Assembly: GCF_003991905.1 (NCBI RefSeq)
Contig: NZ_RSCL01000003.1
Span: forward strand, 706-64,705
Source: Dulcicalothrix desertica PCC 7102
GTDB taxonomy: Bacteria > Cyanobacteriota > Cyanobacteriia > Cyanobacteriales > Nostocaceae
Reading direction: 5' to 3'
Length of the DNA stretch: 64,000 bases
Part shown: positions 42,143 to 51,744 of the stretch, piece after piece
Position numbering within the stretch: the stretch's first letter is position 1
How the letters are laid out: the number at the start of each line of letters is the position of its first letter
Position numbers and translations under genes: made by a program
Notes under the pieces: model-generated
What the model was told of the DNA's origin: nothing
Seen by the model: the letters and a program-made list of their open reading frames with translations, nothing else
Database searches by the model: none

Positions 42143-42380
42143 TACTGTTAAGTTCTTTCTTAAATTCTGAAAGAATGGACTGGCGGTCAGGAGCGACAAA
42201 GCCGCTTTGCTCTGCATGAATTAGCCTTTTTTGGATTTCTTCAACTTCCTCTTGTTTGGCACGAGCCTTGCGTATCAGGTCATTTATCACATCGCTTTTG
42301 CTAGCGTACTCCTGACTCTCCACCTGTGCTTTTAACCAAGCATCATTCGGGGGTGTAAGTGAAATGCTTTGACGGGTCAT
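42135..42380 (-). CDS. ParD/CopG-like antitoxin
   Basis: 81 residues from the ATG at 42380. The ribbon-helix-helix start MTRQSISLTPPNDAWLKAQV and EYASKSDVINDLIRKARAKQ bind DNA and allow autoregulation; the C-terminal tail neutralises the ParE-like toxin encoded downstream. The overlap with the toxin start implies coupled translation. Confidence 0.92.
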   Translation of the reverse strand: MTRQSISLTPPNDAWLKAQVESQEYASKSDVINDLIRKARAKQEEVEEIQKRLIHAEQSGFVAPDRQSILSEFKKELNSNG

Positions 42381-42676
42381 AATCTTTCTTTTGAACATCT
42401 GGTGCAATTATACACCAGATTTACACCAGATTTTTAGAAACGAAAATTTTTGAAGCTAGAGGCGCGAAATTGATAATCACTGCTATGTAACAGCTACGAA
42501 AATATACTGGCGCCTCGGTATGCAACTATCATCGATTATCATAGTAGCGGGTTAATTGCTGGACAACATACCTATCGCCACTTGTGGGCGAATAATTTCA
42601 CCGTATTTTCCGTAAAGACTAAAGTACACGTTGTAGAAACTGGTAACAAATCAAACCATTCTCTACTGTAAAATAT
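42381..42676. other. Spacer with toxin-antitoxin promoter
   Basis: About 295 bp. A duplicated ACACCAGATTT motif (42411-42434) lies just upstream of the antitoxin and could be the RHH operator. Nothing else was recognised. Confidence 0.45.
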
Positions 42677-43081
42677 ATGCAATTCAATTCTAAGCGTGCT
42701 GCACAATTAGTTTTATCTGTGGCAGGTATCTGCTCACTTTCTCTTCCTTTTACACAAACCGCTCAAGCGCAACAAATTCGTAATTTATGTAGAAGCAATG
42801 AAAGTTCATTTATTATAGCCCAAACAAAGAATTTTTTAGTAAGTATTTGTGGCAGTGGAGATTCAGCACTTACTTATGTAGGTTTAGACAGAAAGACTGG
42901 TAAAGCTATACGTTTACCTTTAACTGTAGATGGTTCTAAAAATAGAGGAAGATATTTTGAAGCTGTCAATGGTGAATATAAATATGGTGTTTCTGTCTCT
43001 GGTGGAAAAAACGGAACCTTAACCGTGAGAAGAAATAATAGTGTAATTCTGCGTCAAGCATTAGTTCAAGAACTTTACTAA
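42677..43081 (+). CDS. Small secreted protein of unknown function
   Basis: 134 residues with a clear signal peptide (about 1-32, cleavage near AQA-QQ). The mature part contains two Cys (LCRSNE, VSICGS) that may form a disulphide, and is predicted beta-rich (SALTYVGLDRKTGKAIRLPL). It resembles small periplasmic proteins found widely in cyanobacteria, without known function. Confidence 0.8.
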   Translation: MQFNSKRAAQLVLSVAGICSLSLPFTQTAQAQQIRNLCRSNESSFIIAQTKNFLVSICGSGDSALTYVGLDRKTGKAIRLPLTVDGSKNRGRYFEAVNGEYKYGVSVSGGKNGTLTVRRNNSVILRQALVQELY

Positions 43082-43152
43082 AATTAAATGTGATTCTATA
43101 AAAGGCGCCTACTACCTTGTAAAATATCATAAATCTGATTCAAAGAAATTGA

Positions 43153-43263
43153 TTACGGAGTTGGTGCTGGTTTGATATGTTTGCCAGCATAAAAAACAAA
43201 AACTTTTTTCTCTTGTTTATAGGGGATATAAAATACTCTATCCCCAGAAGTTACTTCATACTG
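43153..43263 (-). pseudogene. In-frame continuation after a TAG stop
   Basis: Directly beyond the TAG of the membrane protein gene (43264-43266) the same frame stays open for 36 codons to TAA at 43153. It has protein-like composition (QYEVTSGDRVFYIPYKQEKK, VFVFYAGKHIKPAPTP). It looks like the original C-terminus cut off by a nonsense change; a chance open frame cannot be excluded. Confidence 0.5.
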
Positions 43264-44064
43264 CTATGCTTTGGTATAGGTTGCAAGACATTTATATTTT
43301 TCATCATCAGTTTTCATAGAAAATAGTGACATCTCTATAAACATAAATATTATACTTGTCCATATAATTTTTTGTCTTGTTTGCCTACGACTTTTCTTTG
43401 AGACATCTAAATATAAATCAATTGATACATCTTTTATTATACTAATATTTAAATCAGACATCATTTGCTTGCGGAATTCCAAGAATAATTTTAATAACTT
43501 ATCTAAGGGCATTTTCGATTTAAATATTGTTAATCTTTTTGGTACCCTTAGAGCATAAGCACCTATTTGATTGATATCATTATCTAGAAAAGCAACTGCC
43601 CAGCCTTGCTCAAATATATTACTAATACCACAATAAGTATAAGGGGATGTTTTATTTAGTGATTGAAGAATTTCAGCACCACACTGATATTCTGGATGCC
43701 ACAAAACCCTAATAACCGCTTCTCTTTCTTGAAAATCTGCGATTTGAACAAAACCTAATGATTTTAGAGAGCGTGTATATTGATTTAAACTTACATGATT
43801 TACTTCATATATATTATCTAAGCTTACAAGTTTTATATTTAAATTTTTGGGTGTAGCTTGCAATATCTGAAGTTTTATAAATATTTCTAATTCGAGAATA
43901 AATAGTAATAAATAAGGTATTATTGTTAATGCTAATATATTGCTCAACAATGGAAGTAAGCCTAGAGAGCTTAAGTATTGCAGTATTATTTTGTGAACAA
44001 ATAGATACCAGAAGACAAGAAATGCTGCACCAAAAATAAATGCCATTTTTCCTAAATTTGACAT
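43264..44064 (-). CDS. Membrane protein of unknown function, probably truncated by TAG
   Basis: 266 residues. Two TM helices at about 5-30 and 38-60 (LLPLLSNILALTIIPYLLLF), a cytosolic domain (about 70-225), and a third hydrophobic segment near 237-255 (IIWTSIIFMFIEMSLF). The frame ends KCLATYTKA then TAG, and continues open for 36 codons. I do not recognise the family. The truncation would remove only the tail, so function may be kept. Confidence 0.7.
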   Translation of the reverse strand: MSNLGKMAFIFGAAFLVFWYLFVHKIILQYLSSLGLLPLLSNILALTIIPYLLLFILELEIFIKLQILQATPKNLNIKLVSLDNIYEVNHVSLNQYTRSLKSLGFVQIADFQEREAVIRVLWHPEYQCGAEILQSLNKTSPYTYCGISNIFEQGWAVAFLDNDINQIGAYALRVPKRLTIFKSKMPLDKLLKLFLEFRKQMMSDLNISIIKDVSIDLYLDVSKKSRRQTRQKIIWTSIIFMFIEMSLFSMKTDDEKYKCLATYTKA

Positions 44065-44285
44065 AGTTTTTATAAAAAAATCTTTACACTATGTAGCTTA
44101 CCCAGGAAATAGCTTTTTCATAACAGCACCACAGCACATAATTTTTTTCAATCAAGCTTCACCGAACCTACGTAATTTACTTGCATCAAAAACATTTAGT
44201 AATTTTTTATTTATAACTTTTTAGACAGTTTTATTAAGGCGCCTAAACTTATTTCAATTTAGAATAAATGTATGCATAATTGCTC

Positions 44286-44714
44286 TTACTCTATGCTCTC
44301 TAGACCTTGTTTCTGGTAAGTCTGAAAAAGCCAGAAGATAAACGCCATTGCAAAAATAAAATCACCCAACCCTGCGAATAAGCAGATTGATGGCAAATAA
44401 CCAGTTGAACAAAATACGACAAAAAGAATTGTAAGTGCAAGCTTGCAAGATGCTGCTACAGCAATGAATAGACGCTCAGGTTTAGGTTTGAGTGCAAGCC
44501 AAGCATAACCAACTCCGAAGAGAAAAATCCAGGAAGCAATTACCCATAGGCCAAAAGGCGATGCATCTTGGGGGAGTTTAACTGTGTCACCAACCCTATA
44601 GTAAACCGGAGGAGCAAAGCTGATAGCTCCAAACAAATTAAAAATTGCTGCTGCCATCAAACAATATCGGAACCATGTTGATATTGATTGCTCAGGTAGA
44701 GGAAATTTTGGCAT
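44286..44714 (-). CDS. Four-TM membrane protein of unknown function
   Basis: 142 residues from the ATG at 44714. Four hydrophobic helices with a short periplasmic loop (YYRVGDTVKLPQDASPFGLW). The arrangement resembles small DoxX-like or DUF-type four-helix membrane proteins, but no motif decides. No neighbour suggests a function. Confidence 0.75.
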   Translation of the reverse strand: MPKFPLPEQSISTWFRYCLMAAAIFNLFGAISFAPPVYYRVGDTVKLPQDASPFGLWVIASWIFLFGVGYAWLALKPKPERLFIAVAASCKLALTILFVVFCSTGYLPSICLFAGLGDFIFAMAFIFWLFQTYQKQGLESIE

Positions 44715-44996
44715 AATTATAGATTTTAATAAACTACTCAACTGCGTTATCAAAAACTTTGTCCAGCTTCAGCAGTAAAATTACCACCATCATCGACTGG
44801 CGCCAGCTATTGTCTACAAACCCTACACTCATAAACCGCAGCCCAATACAGCATAACCCATACACATAGAGCCTTTCAGGTTTACACAGGTCTACACTGG
44901 CGCCTACACTGGCAAAAAACTAGATGTTGTGCAATCCGTGTTGGCGCCGTCTCAAAATGTTATAACAAATATTATAACGTAATAGTAATATTGGGT

Positions 44997-45329
44997 ATGA
45001 CAAGTAAAAATTACCGAGTAACTCATGCAAAAGTTGGCAATCAACATGGATTCCGCTTACCGAGCGCTTTTTTCAAAGACTTTCCGCATTTAGCAAAGGC
45101 ATCTGGTTATTTAGAGGTTGTATCAAAAAACACTTTATTAATTCGTTTGGATACAGAAGATGTAGAATCAGACGAAGAAGAAAGTTTGATGATGAGCCTA
45201 TTTCTCGATTTCTTGATGAAAGATATAATTGAAAATCCATCAAAGCTAGTTCCCTACACTCAAGAAATGAGTGACTACATGGATGATTTATTAGCTGATG
45301 TAACAATTGATGAAGATGAAGATGAATGA
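44997..45329 (+). CDS. PrlF-type antitoxin (AbrB/MazE-like)
   Basis: 110 residues from the ATG at 44997. The N-terminal swapped-hairpin AbrB-like domain is YRVTHAKVGNQHGFRLPSAF; the C-terminus is very acidic (DDLLADVTIDEDEDE), as in antitoxins. It overlaps the toxin gene as ATGA. It pairs with the YhaV-family toxin. Confidence 0.88.
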   Translation: MTSKNYRVTHAKVGNQHGFRLPSAFFKDFPHLAKASGYLEVVSKNTLLIRLDTEDVESDEEESLMMSLFLDFLMKDIIENPSKLVPYTQEMSDYMDDLLADVTIDEDEDE

Positions 45330-45775
45330 GTTCGACTAATTTTAACGGCTGGAAAATATTCTTTCATCCATTGTTTAATGAGCAATGGCAAGCTTTGTCA
45401 ATTCGTGTACTTGAATTAAAAGGCAAGTTATCAAAAGAAGAATTTATTACACATCCGGATGTCAAGCGGTTAAAAGCATTGGACATCGGTATAAAGAATA
45501 AAATACCTCAAGACCCCTTAGCTTCACATTTTGCTTTACAAAAGCCATTACAAAAATATAGCCGTCTCAAGAAAATGGGATTGGCATCACGTTACCGTTT
45601 ATTTTTTAGAGTATTTGATGAACAAAAAACTATAATAATCCTCTGGTTGGGATTTCCTCGTAAAGAAGGGGATAAAAATGATTGTTATGAAGTTTTTGCT
45701 AAAAAAGTGAAGAATGGCAATTTCCCTGAAAATTTAGATAAATTACTAGCCGAATGCAAAGTAGAACGTGATTAG
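45326..45775 (+). CDS. YhaV-family ribonuclease toxin
   Basis: 149 residues. WKIFFHPLFNEQWQALSIRV, DPLASHFALQKPLQKYSRLK and LASRYRLFFRVFDEQKTIII match YhaV, a RelE-superfamily ribosome-dependent mRNA interferase. Translation is coupled to the PrlF-like antitoxin by a 4-bp overlap. It looks intact. Confidence 0.93.
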   Translation: MSSTNFNGWKIFFHPLFNEQWQALSIRVLELKGKLSKEEFITHPDVKRLKALDIGIKNKIPQDPLASHFALQKPLQKYSRLKKMGLASRYRLFFRVFDEQKTIIILWLGFPRKEGDKNDCYEVFAKKVKNGNFPENLDKLLAECKVERD

Positions 45776-45839
45776 CCTGCGTAGGCAGGCTTTGTTCGTA
45801 TAGCCTCACCCTTATAGGGTGTAGGCGCTCAATATGAAA

Positions 45840-45867
45840 GGGCGGGCAAGGATGCCCACCCCACAAG
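45840..45867 (-). repeat. Dispersed hairpin repeat, copy 2 (inverse)
   Basis: GGGCGGGCAAGGATGCCCAC... is the reverse complement of the copy at 39011-39040, placed between the YhaV and ileS stops, where it could act as a bidirectional terminator. Confidence 0.7.
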
Positions 45868-45897
45868 ATGTTTTATGTAATTTTTGGGAGTGTTTTG

Positions 45898-48765
45898 TTA
45901 AAAGTCTCCAGCTAATGCGCTAACGCAGCGTTCACATAATAATGGGTCTTCTTTTGACTCTCCAACGTGGGTTGAATAGTTCCAGCAACGGTCACATTTT
46001 TCCCCTTCTGCATCAACTACTCCAATACCCCAATTTTCAGATATTGAGTTATATTTCAACCCTTCAAGTTGTTGTGCTGAATCTAATACTGTTGCTTGCG
46101 AGGTGATAAACAAATATCTTAATTCATCGATACCATTTGTATCTATTTCCAGTGCTTTTACTGCTGAACGTAGTTGTTCATCTGCTACGTACAGTAACAC
46201 TTTAGCTTCTAATGAAGAACCGATTTGTTTATCAACGCGCGCTTGTTCCAGCACTTTATTTACATCATTGCGGATATCACGCATTTTTTCCCAGAATGTT
46301 GCTAGTTCGGGATTTTCCCATTTACTATCTAATTTCACCCAACCAGCTTCAAATACTGATTTGTATGGTGTTTTGTAAGGAAGAAATTGCCAGATATCTT
46401 CGGCAAGGTGACATAATACAGGTGCTATGGCGCGCGTCAGGTTATCTAATGCATAGTACAACACTGTTTGACAGCTACGGCGCCTAAAGCCATCGGGTGT
46501 ACTGATATATAGTCTATCTTTGGCGATGTCTATATAAAAGCTAGATAAATCAACAACGCAGAAGTTTTGCACTGTTTGGAAGAAACGGAAGAACTGGAAG
46601 GTATCAAATGCATCGGTTACTTCTTTGAATACTTCCGTCATCCGGTGCAGCATGTAACGGTCAACTGCGGGTAGTTTATCTAGGGAAACTAAATGTTTCT
46701 CTGGGTCAAAGTCATGTAAGTTACCTAATAATACCCGTGCAGTGTTACGGATTTTTCCGCGTATATCTCCCAATTGCTTGATGATATTTTTACCGATACG
46801 CTGGTCAGAAGTGTAATCAACCGATGATGCCCATAATCTTAAAACATCGGCGCCATAGGGTGGTTCTTCTTTCTGATTTTTACCACCTTCGATTACAACG
46901 TTCGGGTCAAGCACGTTACCAAGCGATTTACTCATCTTGAAACCTTTTTCATCAAGAGTAAACCCGTGGGTCAACACTATTTTATATGGCGCCTGGTCAT
47001 GTACGGCAACGCTAGTTAACAAACTCGACTGGAACCATCCCCGGTGTTGGTCGGAACCTTCTAAATACATCTCTACAGGATAATGTAACTCACCCCGCTG
47101 TTCGGCAACTGCTGCCCACGATGAACCAGAGTCAAACCATACGTCCATCGTATCGGTTCCTTTACGGTACTGGCGCCCGTTGTTGCGGTATTTTTCTGGT
47201 AATAATTCTTCTACCGACATTTCCCACCAAACATCTGAACCTTTTTCTGCGATGATTTTTTGAACGTAGTTGATGGTTTCTTCGTTCAATAAAGGTTCGT
47301 TTGTTTCTTCATCGTAGAATACAGGTATAGGCACACCCCAATTGCGCTGACGTGATATACACCAGTCCGAACGGTCGGCTACCATTGGTGTGATTCTATT
47401 TTCACCTTGTGCAGGTATCCAGCGTACTTCAGAGATAGCTTTGAGTGCTTCGTCACGGAACCCTTCTACCGATGCAAACCATTGTTCAGTCGCGCGGAAT
47501 ATAGTGGGTTTTTTGGTTCTCCAGTCGTAAGGGTATTTATGTTGATATGGTTCTTCTTTTAATAAAGAACCTGCTTGTGTTAAAGCATCGATAACAGCTT
47601 GGTTGCCATCACCAAGTACATTCAAACCAGCAAATTGTCCAGCTTCAGCAGTAAAGTTACCACCATCATCAACAGGCGCCAAGATAGGTAAACCATAACG
47701 TTGCCCTACTATATAGTCCTCTTGACCATGACCAGGCGCCGTATGTACTAATCCTGTACCAGATTCTGTAGTGATATAATCTCCCCCTATGATTACCGGA
47801 CTCTCACGGTCATATAAAGGATGCTTGTAAGTAGAATGTTCTAATTCTTTGCCTTTAACAGTGGTTTTTACTGTTAATTGTGTGCTGAGAGTCGTAGATA
47901 AACGTTCTACTAAATCATTTGCAACGATTATATATTTAAAATTGATACCTTCGAGTGGCGCCTCAACAACTGCATAATCCAAATCTGGGTTTACAGCAAC
48001 AGCCAAATTTGCAGGTATTGTCCAAGGTGTGGTCGTCCAGATAGCAACACCTAAATCAGGCAAATACTCACCTAGCTTATCTTTTACCGCATCCGATAAA
48101 CTTGTCATTGGGAACGCAGCATACAAAGAGCGCGAAGTATGACCTTCTGGATATTCCAATTCAGCCTCAGCCAAAGCAGTCCTTGAACTGGGACTCCAGT
48201 TTACAGGCTTTAGTCCTCTATATATATACCCTTTCAAAACCATCTGCCCAAATACACTGATTTGTGCAGCTTCGTATTCAGGCGCCATCGTTAAATACGG
48301 GTGTTCCCAATCACCCCAAACACCGTAGCGTTTAAAACCTTTACGCTGCTCATCAACAGCTTGTAATGCAAACTCTTTCGCCTTTTGGCGTAACTTTATA
48401 GGTGTTAATTCCTGACGTTCTGCTTGTTTCATATTTTGCAGAACCTTAAGCTCGATAGGCAACCCGTGGCAGTCCCAACCCGGTACATAACGAACTTTAC
48501 GACCTTGTAAAAGCTGATAGCGATTTATGATATCTTTGAGAATTTTATTTAGAGCATGACCTACATGCAGCGAACCGTTTGCGTAGGGTGGTCCATCGTG
48601 CAGTATAAATAATTCGCCTGGGTTCTCTTCTGAGAGGCGCCCGTATATGTCGTTTTCTTCCCAAAACTTCTGTATTTCAGGCTCTCGCTTTACCGCATTC
48701 GCGCGCATGTCAAATTTCGTTTGCGGAAGATTTACTGTGTCTTTGTAACTTTTTGCTTCTGTCAC
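45898..48765 (-). CDS. ileS: Isoleucyl-tRNA synthetase
   Basis: 955 residues, the normal bacterial length. It charges tRNA-Ile with editing of valine. The HIGH motif is HVGH (residues 67-70) in ANGSLHVGHALNK; KMSKS begins at Lys610 in KGFKMSKSLGN; the editing domain carries TTPWTIPANLA and GTGLVHTAPGHG. The C-terminal zinc ribbon has CDRCWNY and CERC. It is intact and monocistronic. Six to nine GGCGCC sites fall inside it. Confidence 0.98.
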   Translation of the reverse strand: MTEAKSYKDTVNLPQTKFDMRANAVKREPEIQKFWEENDIYGRLSEENPGELFILHDGPPYANGSLHVGHALNKILKDIINRYQLLQGRKVRYVPGWDCHGLPIELKVLQNMKQAERQELTPIKLRQKAKEFALQAVDEQRKGFKRYGVWGDWEHPYLTMAPEYEAAQISVFGQMVLKGYIYRGLKPVNWSPSSRTALAEAELEYPEGHTSRSLYAAFPMTSLSDAVKDKLGEYLPDLGVAIWTTTPWTIPANLAVAVNPDLDYAVVEAPLEGINFKYIIVANDLVERLSTTLSTQLTVKTTVKGKELEHSTYKHPLYDRESPVIIGGDYITTESGTGLVHTAPGHGQEDYIVGQRYGLPILAPVDDGGNFTAEAGQFAGLNVLGDGNQAVIDALTQAGSLLKEEPYQHKYPYDWRTKKPTIFRATEQWFASVEGFRDEALKAISEVRWIPAQGENRITPMVADRSDWCISRQRNWGVPIPVFYDEETNEPLLNEETINYVQKIIAEKGSDVWWEMSVEELLPEKYRNNGRQYRKGTDTMDVWFDSGSSWAAVAEQRGELHYPVEMYLEGSDQHRGWFQSSLLTSVAVHDQAPYKIVLTHGFTLDEKGFKMSKSLGNVLDPNVVIEGGKNQKEEPPYGADVLRLWASSVDYTSDQRIGKNIIKQLGDIRGKIRNTARVLLGNLHDFDPEKHLVSLDKLPAVDRYMLHRMTEVFKEVTDAFDTFQFFRFFQTVQNFCVVDLSSFYIDIAKDRLYISTPDGFRRRSCQTVLYYALDNLTRAIAPVLCHLAEDIWQFLPYKTPYKSVFEAGWVKLDSKWENPELATFWEKMRDIRNDVNKVLEQARVDKQIGSSLEAKVLLYVADEQLRSAVKALEIDTNGIDELRYLFITSQATVLDSAQQLEGLKYNSISENWGIGVVDAEGEKCDRCWNYSTHVGESKEDPLLCERCVSALAGDF

Positions 48766-49173
48766 TGTACTAATTGTTTGGATTTATATAGGGTCAGATT
48801 TTCACTATTATCGTTGGAAATGTGGGGTGTGGGAGATATTGTAATCGGAATAATGTCCATATGTTTGTACCGCTAGATTTTCAGCTATTGTAGCATAAGT
48901 GTAGCATATTGGCAACGGATGGAACGGATGTAACGGATAGGTTATTTGTTTTGGATTACGGCGCCTGATATAGTAGAACTTCTTGTGGAGCAGGCATCCC
49001 TGCCTGCCCCGTATAATTCATTTAAATAAAACCCCTATAGATTTTTTTCAATTGTATTTCAACCCACATCAGGTTGAAAACGCGATGCTAATAGCAAAAG
49101 TCCTCCATAAGAGGACTAAGGTAAAAAACAAAATTTTTGCATTTATGCCACTTAAAAGTTACTTATATATACT
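48766..49173. other. Spacer with two dispersed repeats
   Basis: About 400 bp upstream of ileS. It contains the ACGGATGTAACGGATA repeat (48909-48941) and the GTGGAGCAGGCATCC hairpin (48982-49010). No leader RNA of recognisable type was found. Confidence 0.5.
48982..49010 (+). repeat. Dispersed hairpin repeat, copy 3
   Basis: CTTGTGGAGCAGGCATCC followed by CTGCCTGCCCC. It is related to copies at 39011, 45840 and 59477 with compensatory changes (GGGTGGGCA to GAGCAGGCA and GCCCGCCC to GCCTGCCC), which suggests the hairpin itself is conserved. Confidence 0.7.
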
Positions 49174-50040
49174 ATGCAGCCTAAAACAGAACAATTATTA
49201 GCAACTGTAGAAACCGTCATCAAAAATTTGACATCAGGTGGAAGCGGTATTGGAAGCGAAGGAGATCACCCTTTCCGTCCTCTAGTTTGGTCAATATCCG
49301 AGCAAGGAGAGTTTAGCTTTGTTAAACTATTAGAAGCTTCAGGATTGTTAACGGAGATAAACCAGCAAGAGCTAATAGTAATTTGGAGAAATCGATTTAT
49401 TCGTCCAGGTCGCTATTCTGAAGCTAGTATTAATAGAATGATTTCTCAAGCTCTACCACAGTATCAATCTCTAATTGAAATATTACAAACACAATTGGAA
49501 GAGTTGCGGTTCTTTAAAATCCAAACCTATAACGAAAAAAGCGGGAAAGCTGGTAGTGATGGATTTAGGGGTTATGATTTGCTTGGATTAATAGTTGGGC
49601 AAACAACTACAGGTGACTAGGTAGCATTTACTCAAAAAGTTGAACTTCCTGACAGCAGCGGGTTTGGAGAACGTTTACCCAGATATAATTATCCTCTTAA
49701 CGAAGAATTATCAAGTTTATCGGGACAAATCAAACCTATTTTAGAAGACCCAGCATCACTTATTGTTTTTAAAGCTTCTCTTAGGCAGGATTGGGCAATA
49801 GAAGAAGTTTTAAGGTCTATTCAGTTTTTAGAGATTTACAGCTTTCAGGGATATTTTGATGTAGAGCAAGGGGCAGGCTATCCTTATCAATATGCAAATT
49901 TTGAAGAGTTTATAGCTACTTTTTTAAAAGATACACGAGTTTATGTATTAGGTAATGATGCTCTGTACAGGCTTTATATTATTGGCAAGTGTTTGACCGG
50001 AGATTGGTTAGGAGCGTTAACACTAGCTGTTTGGACATAA
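49174..50040 (+). pseudogene. Tandem NuiA-like (nuclease A inhibitor-like) gene interrupted by TAG
   Basis: The frame from ATG 49174 is interrupted by TAG at 49618-49620 and then stays open to TAA at 50038, 288 codons in all. The first half has DHPFRPLVW and LLGLIVGQTTTGD, the second RVYVLGNDALYRLYIIGKCL and TGDWLGALTL. The two halves end in the same way (G-x-T-x-T-G-D-W), so the TAG sits where Trp (TGG) is expected, a one-base change. The motifs resemble NuiA, the Anabaena inhibitor of the sugar-nonspecific nuclease NucA. As it stands, only the first 148 residues are made. Family assignment is moderate. Confidence 0.6.
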
Positions 50041-50318
50041 ATGTAATGAGATAGGTATTAGGTGAAGCACCAGATAATAATTTTTAAACGCATATCAAAA
50101 TTGGAACCCGAATTTAACAATGAAATAATAACCTATTTGAAACGAATGAGAGTTATGGGGAACTTGCGTCTTTTAATTCTCAAATGTACGAATGCTACAC
50201 TGTAAATATAATTGAAGTTTGGCGCCAACACTTTTATTGTCAGTTGAGGCGCCTCTGCTGAAAGTGTAAACTTAAGACCAGATTGCTATAGTTACGCCAA
50301 TACCCGTGCGTGTGCAAT

Positions 50319-50522
50319 TTACCTACTGCTCAGAGAACGTACTTGCTCTGCAAATAACGAAACTACTACTATAGTTTCTCCACTTAAAGTAACAAACTCA
50401 ACCTCATAGCCTTTGCCACCTTGATGCACTAAAACGACTGTACCTATATCACCAGTTTCCAAACCGTAATCGGGTATATCAGTTGTAAGAATTACTCTAT
50501 CAAGTTCTGTAATCATTGTCAT
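50319..50522 (-). CDS. DUF4926 domain protein
   Basis: 67 residues from the ATG at 50522 (or 50516). The family pattern LTTDIPDYGLETGDIGTVVL and GKGYEVEFVTLSGETI forms a small SH3-like beta barrel. Its start lies within the end of the upstream DUF6883-like gene (23-bp overlap). The pair recurs in cyanobacteria and may be a small toxin-antitoxin-like or immunity unit; function unknown. Confidence 0.85.
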   Translation of the reverse strand: MTMITELDRVILTTDIPDYGLETGDIGTVVLVHQGGKGYEVEFVTLSGETIVVVSLFAEQVRSLSSR

Positions 50523-50859
50523 TAACCTTGAGCGGATAAGCAGTAACAAACTTGGGAATATCTTCGCCTGTTCCAATAAACCATACAGAACGCAGAAAAG
50601 GATTCCTACCATCTGGGGAAATAATAGTTCCCTCTACAACATATCTGGTTCCGAACGGCGAATCTTCTACCTTTGTAACATTATTGTCTGCAACATGGGT
50701 GACTAATGCTGCTGCGAGTGTTTCCCATTCTTCTAAGGAAAAACCAAATGCGGTAAAAAATTTTTCCTTACCGCTTCCGTCGGGATGGGTAGGTGACAAC
50801 AAATACGCTGTGATTTTTCTCTCAGGTACGACTGCTTGATAATAATTTGGCAGCTTCAA
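50500..50859 (-). CDS. DUF6883-like protein
   Basis: 119 residues. PERKITAYLLSPTHPDGSGK, FFTAFGFSLEEWETLAAAL and GTRYVVEGTIISPDGRNPFL match a family usually found next to DUF4926. Some toxins end in this kind of domain, so it may be a stand-alone form of a polymorphic-toxin module; no activity is known to me. Confidence 0.8.
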   Translation of the reverse strand: MKLPNYYQAVVPERKITAYLLSPTHPDGSGKEKFFTAFGFSLEEWETLAAALVTHVADNNVTKVEDSPFGTRYVVEGTIISPDGRNPFLRSVWFIGTGEDIPKFVTAYPLKVNDNDYRT

Positions 50860-51008
50860 GTAAATCTCCTAAATATACTCTTTATAAATAAAACTCTGTA
50901 TATCTATAACTGCTTTAGCATTATTTAAAATACTGAGGTCAGCCAGAGGCTTAACAACTATTAACCTTATAAATTCTAATTTAGTTATTCAAACACTGCT
51001 CAAATAAA

Positions 51009-51209
51009 CTAATGTGTAGGAATATAATATTTTACAAAACGTGGATTATCCATTTTTGGGAAAGCATCTAATATTTTTAAGCCAACAATATTCCCATTTA
51101 TGTCATAATCAAATACAACACCTTGTTTTTCTTCGTCACTTTCCTCTATTGGCGCCTCACTAAACACGATTCTCAAAACATTGACTTCTGGCTCGTAGGT
51201 AATTTTCAT
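51009..51209 (-). CDS. DUF2283 family protein
   Basis: 66 residues from the ATG at 51209. MKITYEPEVNVLRIVFSEAP, IEESDEEKQGVVFDYDINGN and IVGLKILDA are diagnostic for DUF2283. It is often paired with a DUF4258 toxin-like gene; no such partner lies upstream here, so it is an orphan. Confidence 0.88.
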   Translation of the reverse strand: MKITYEPEVNVLRIVFSEAPIEESDEEKQGVVFDYDINGNIVGLKILDAFPKMDNPRFVKYYIPTH

Positions 51210-51312
51210 TCTTGCCTCCAGCATTTTTAAAGTTTACTAAAGTTATAAACATAATCAAATAACAGGGAAAAACTTTTTCCCCGTCCTCCATACAAGCGCT
51301 CAATTGTGAGTT

Positions 51313-51744
51313 TTAGTTGAGGTCTTGCTTGCTAAATCCACCAAATCCCCGTTTAGGCATTTTGCTAATAGGTAGTTCGGTAAAACGTGAATATTTAACC
51401 ATACCAGTAGGGGGATGATCTGCCGATACTGCAATTAGACCAACTCTTACATCTTCAAAATAAATAAAACCGCCAATACGTCCTCCTGCTTGGAACGGCC
51501 CATGAAAAAATTTATGCTCTGGAATGTAGATTGTGAGGTCGTGATTAATCTTTACTTTCTTGCCAAACATTTCCTCACTAGTCTGCCGAACAACACTATC
51601 TAAGTGTTTATTATACGCACGTTTGCCAATTTCGATGAATTCTGGATGGTCTGCAAAATTATCCATGTAAAACAACCAGATTTTAGAAAAGTCTGTTTCC
51701 GATGTCAGTTTTTGCTTGAGTTCCTGCAATAGGTCAAGTTTCAT
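51313..51744 (-). CDS. Hypothetical protein
   Basis: 143 residues, soluble. MKLDLLQELKQKLTSETDFS at the start, a central beta-rich part (INHDLTIYIPEHKFFHGPFQ), and a basic end. I do not recognise the family. The lack of overlap with neighbours and normal codon use support it as a real gene. Confidence 0.65.
   Translation of the reverse strand: MKLDLLQELKQKLTSETDFSKIWLFYMDNFADHPEFIEIGKRAYNKHLDSVVRQTSEEMFGKKVKINHDLTIYIPEHKFFHGPFQAGGRIGGFIYFEDVRVGLIAVSADHPPTGMVKYSRFTELPISKMPKRGFGGFSKQDLN

Noticed and set aside
48983-49201. Small plus-strand frame upstream of the NuiA-like gene
   Set aside because: It starts inside a dispersed hairpin repeat and runs through AT-rich spacer without coding character.
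43153-50040. Genome-wide TAG recoding
   Set aside because: Several intact genes (sheath, DUF4255, NDH-2, YhaV) end normally in TAG, so reassigned TAG is unlikely.
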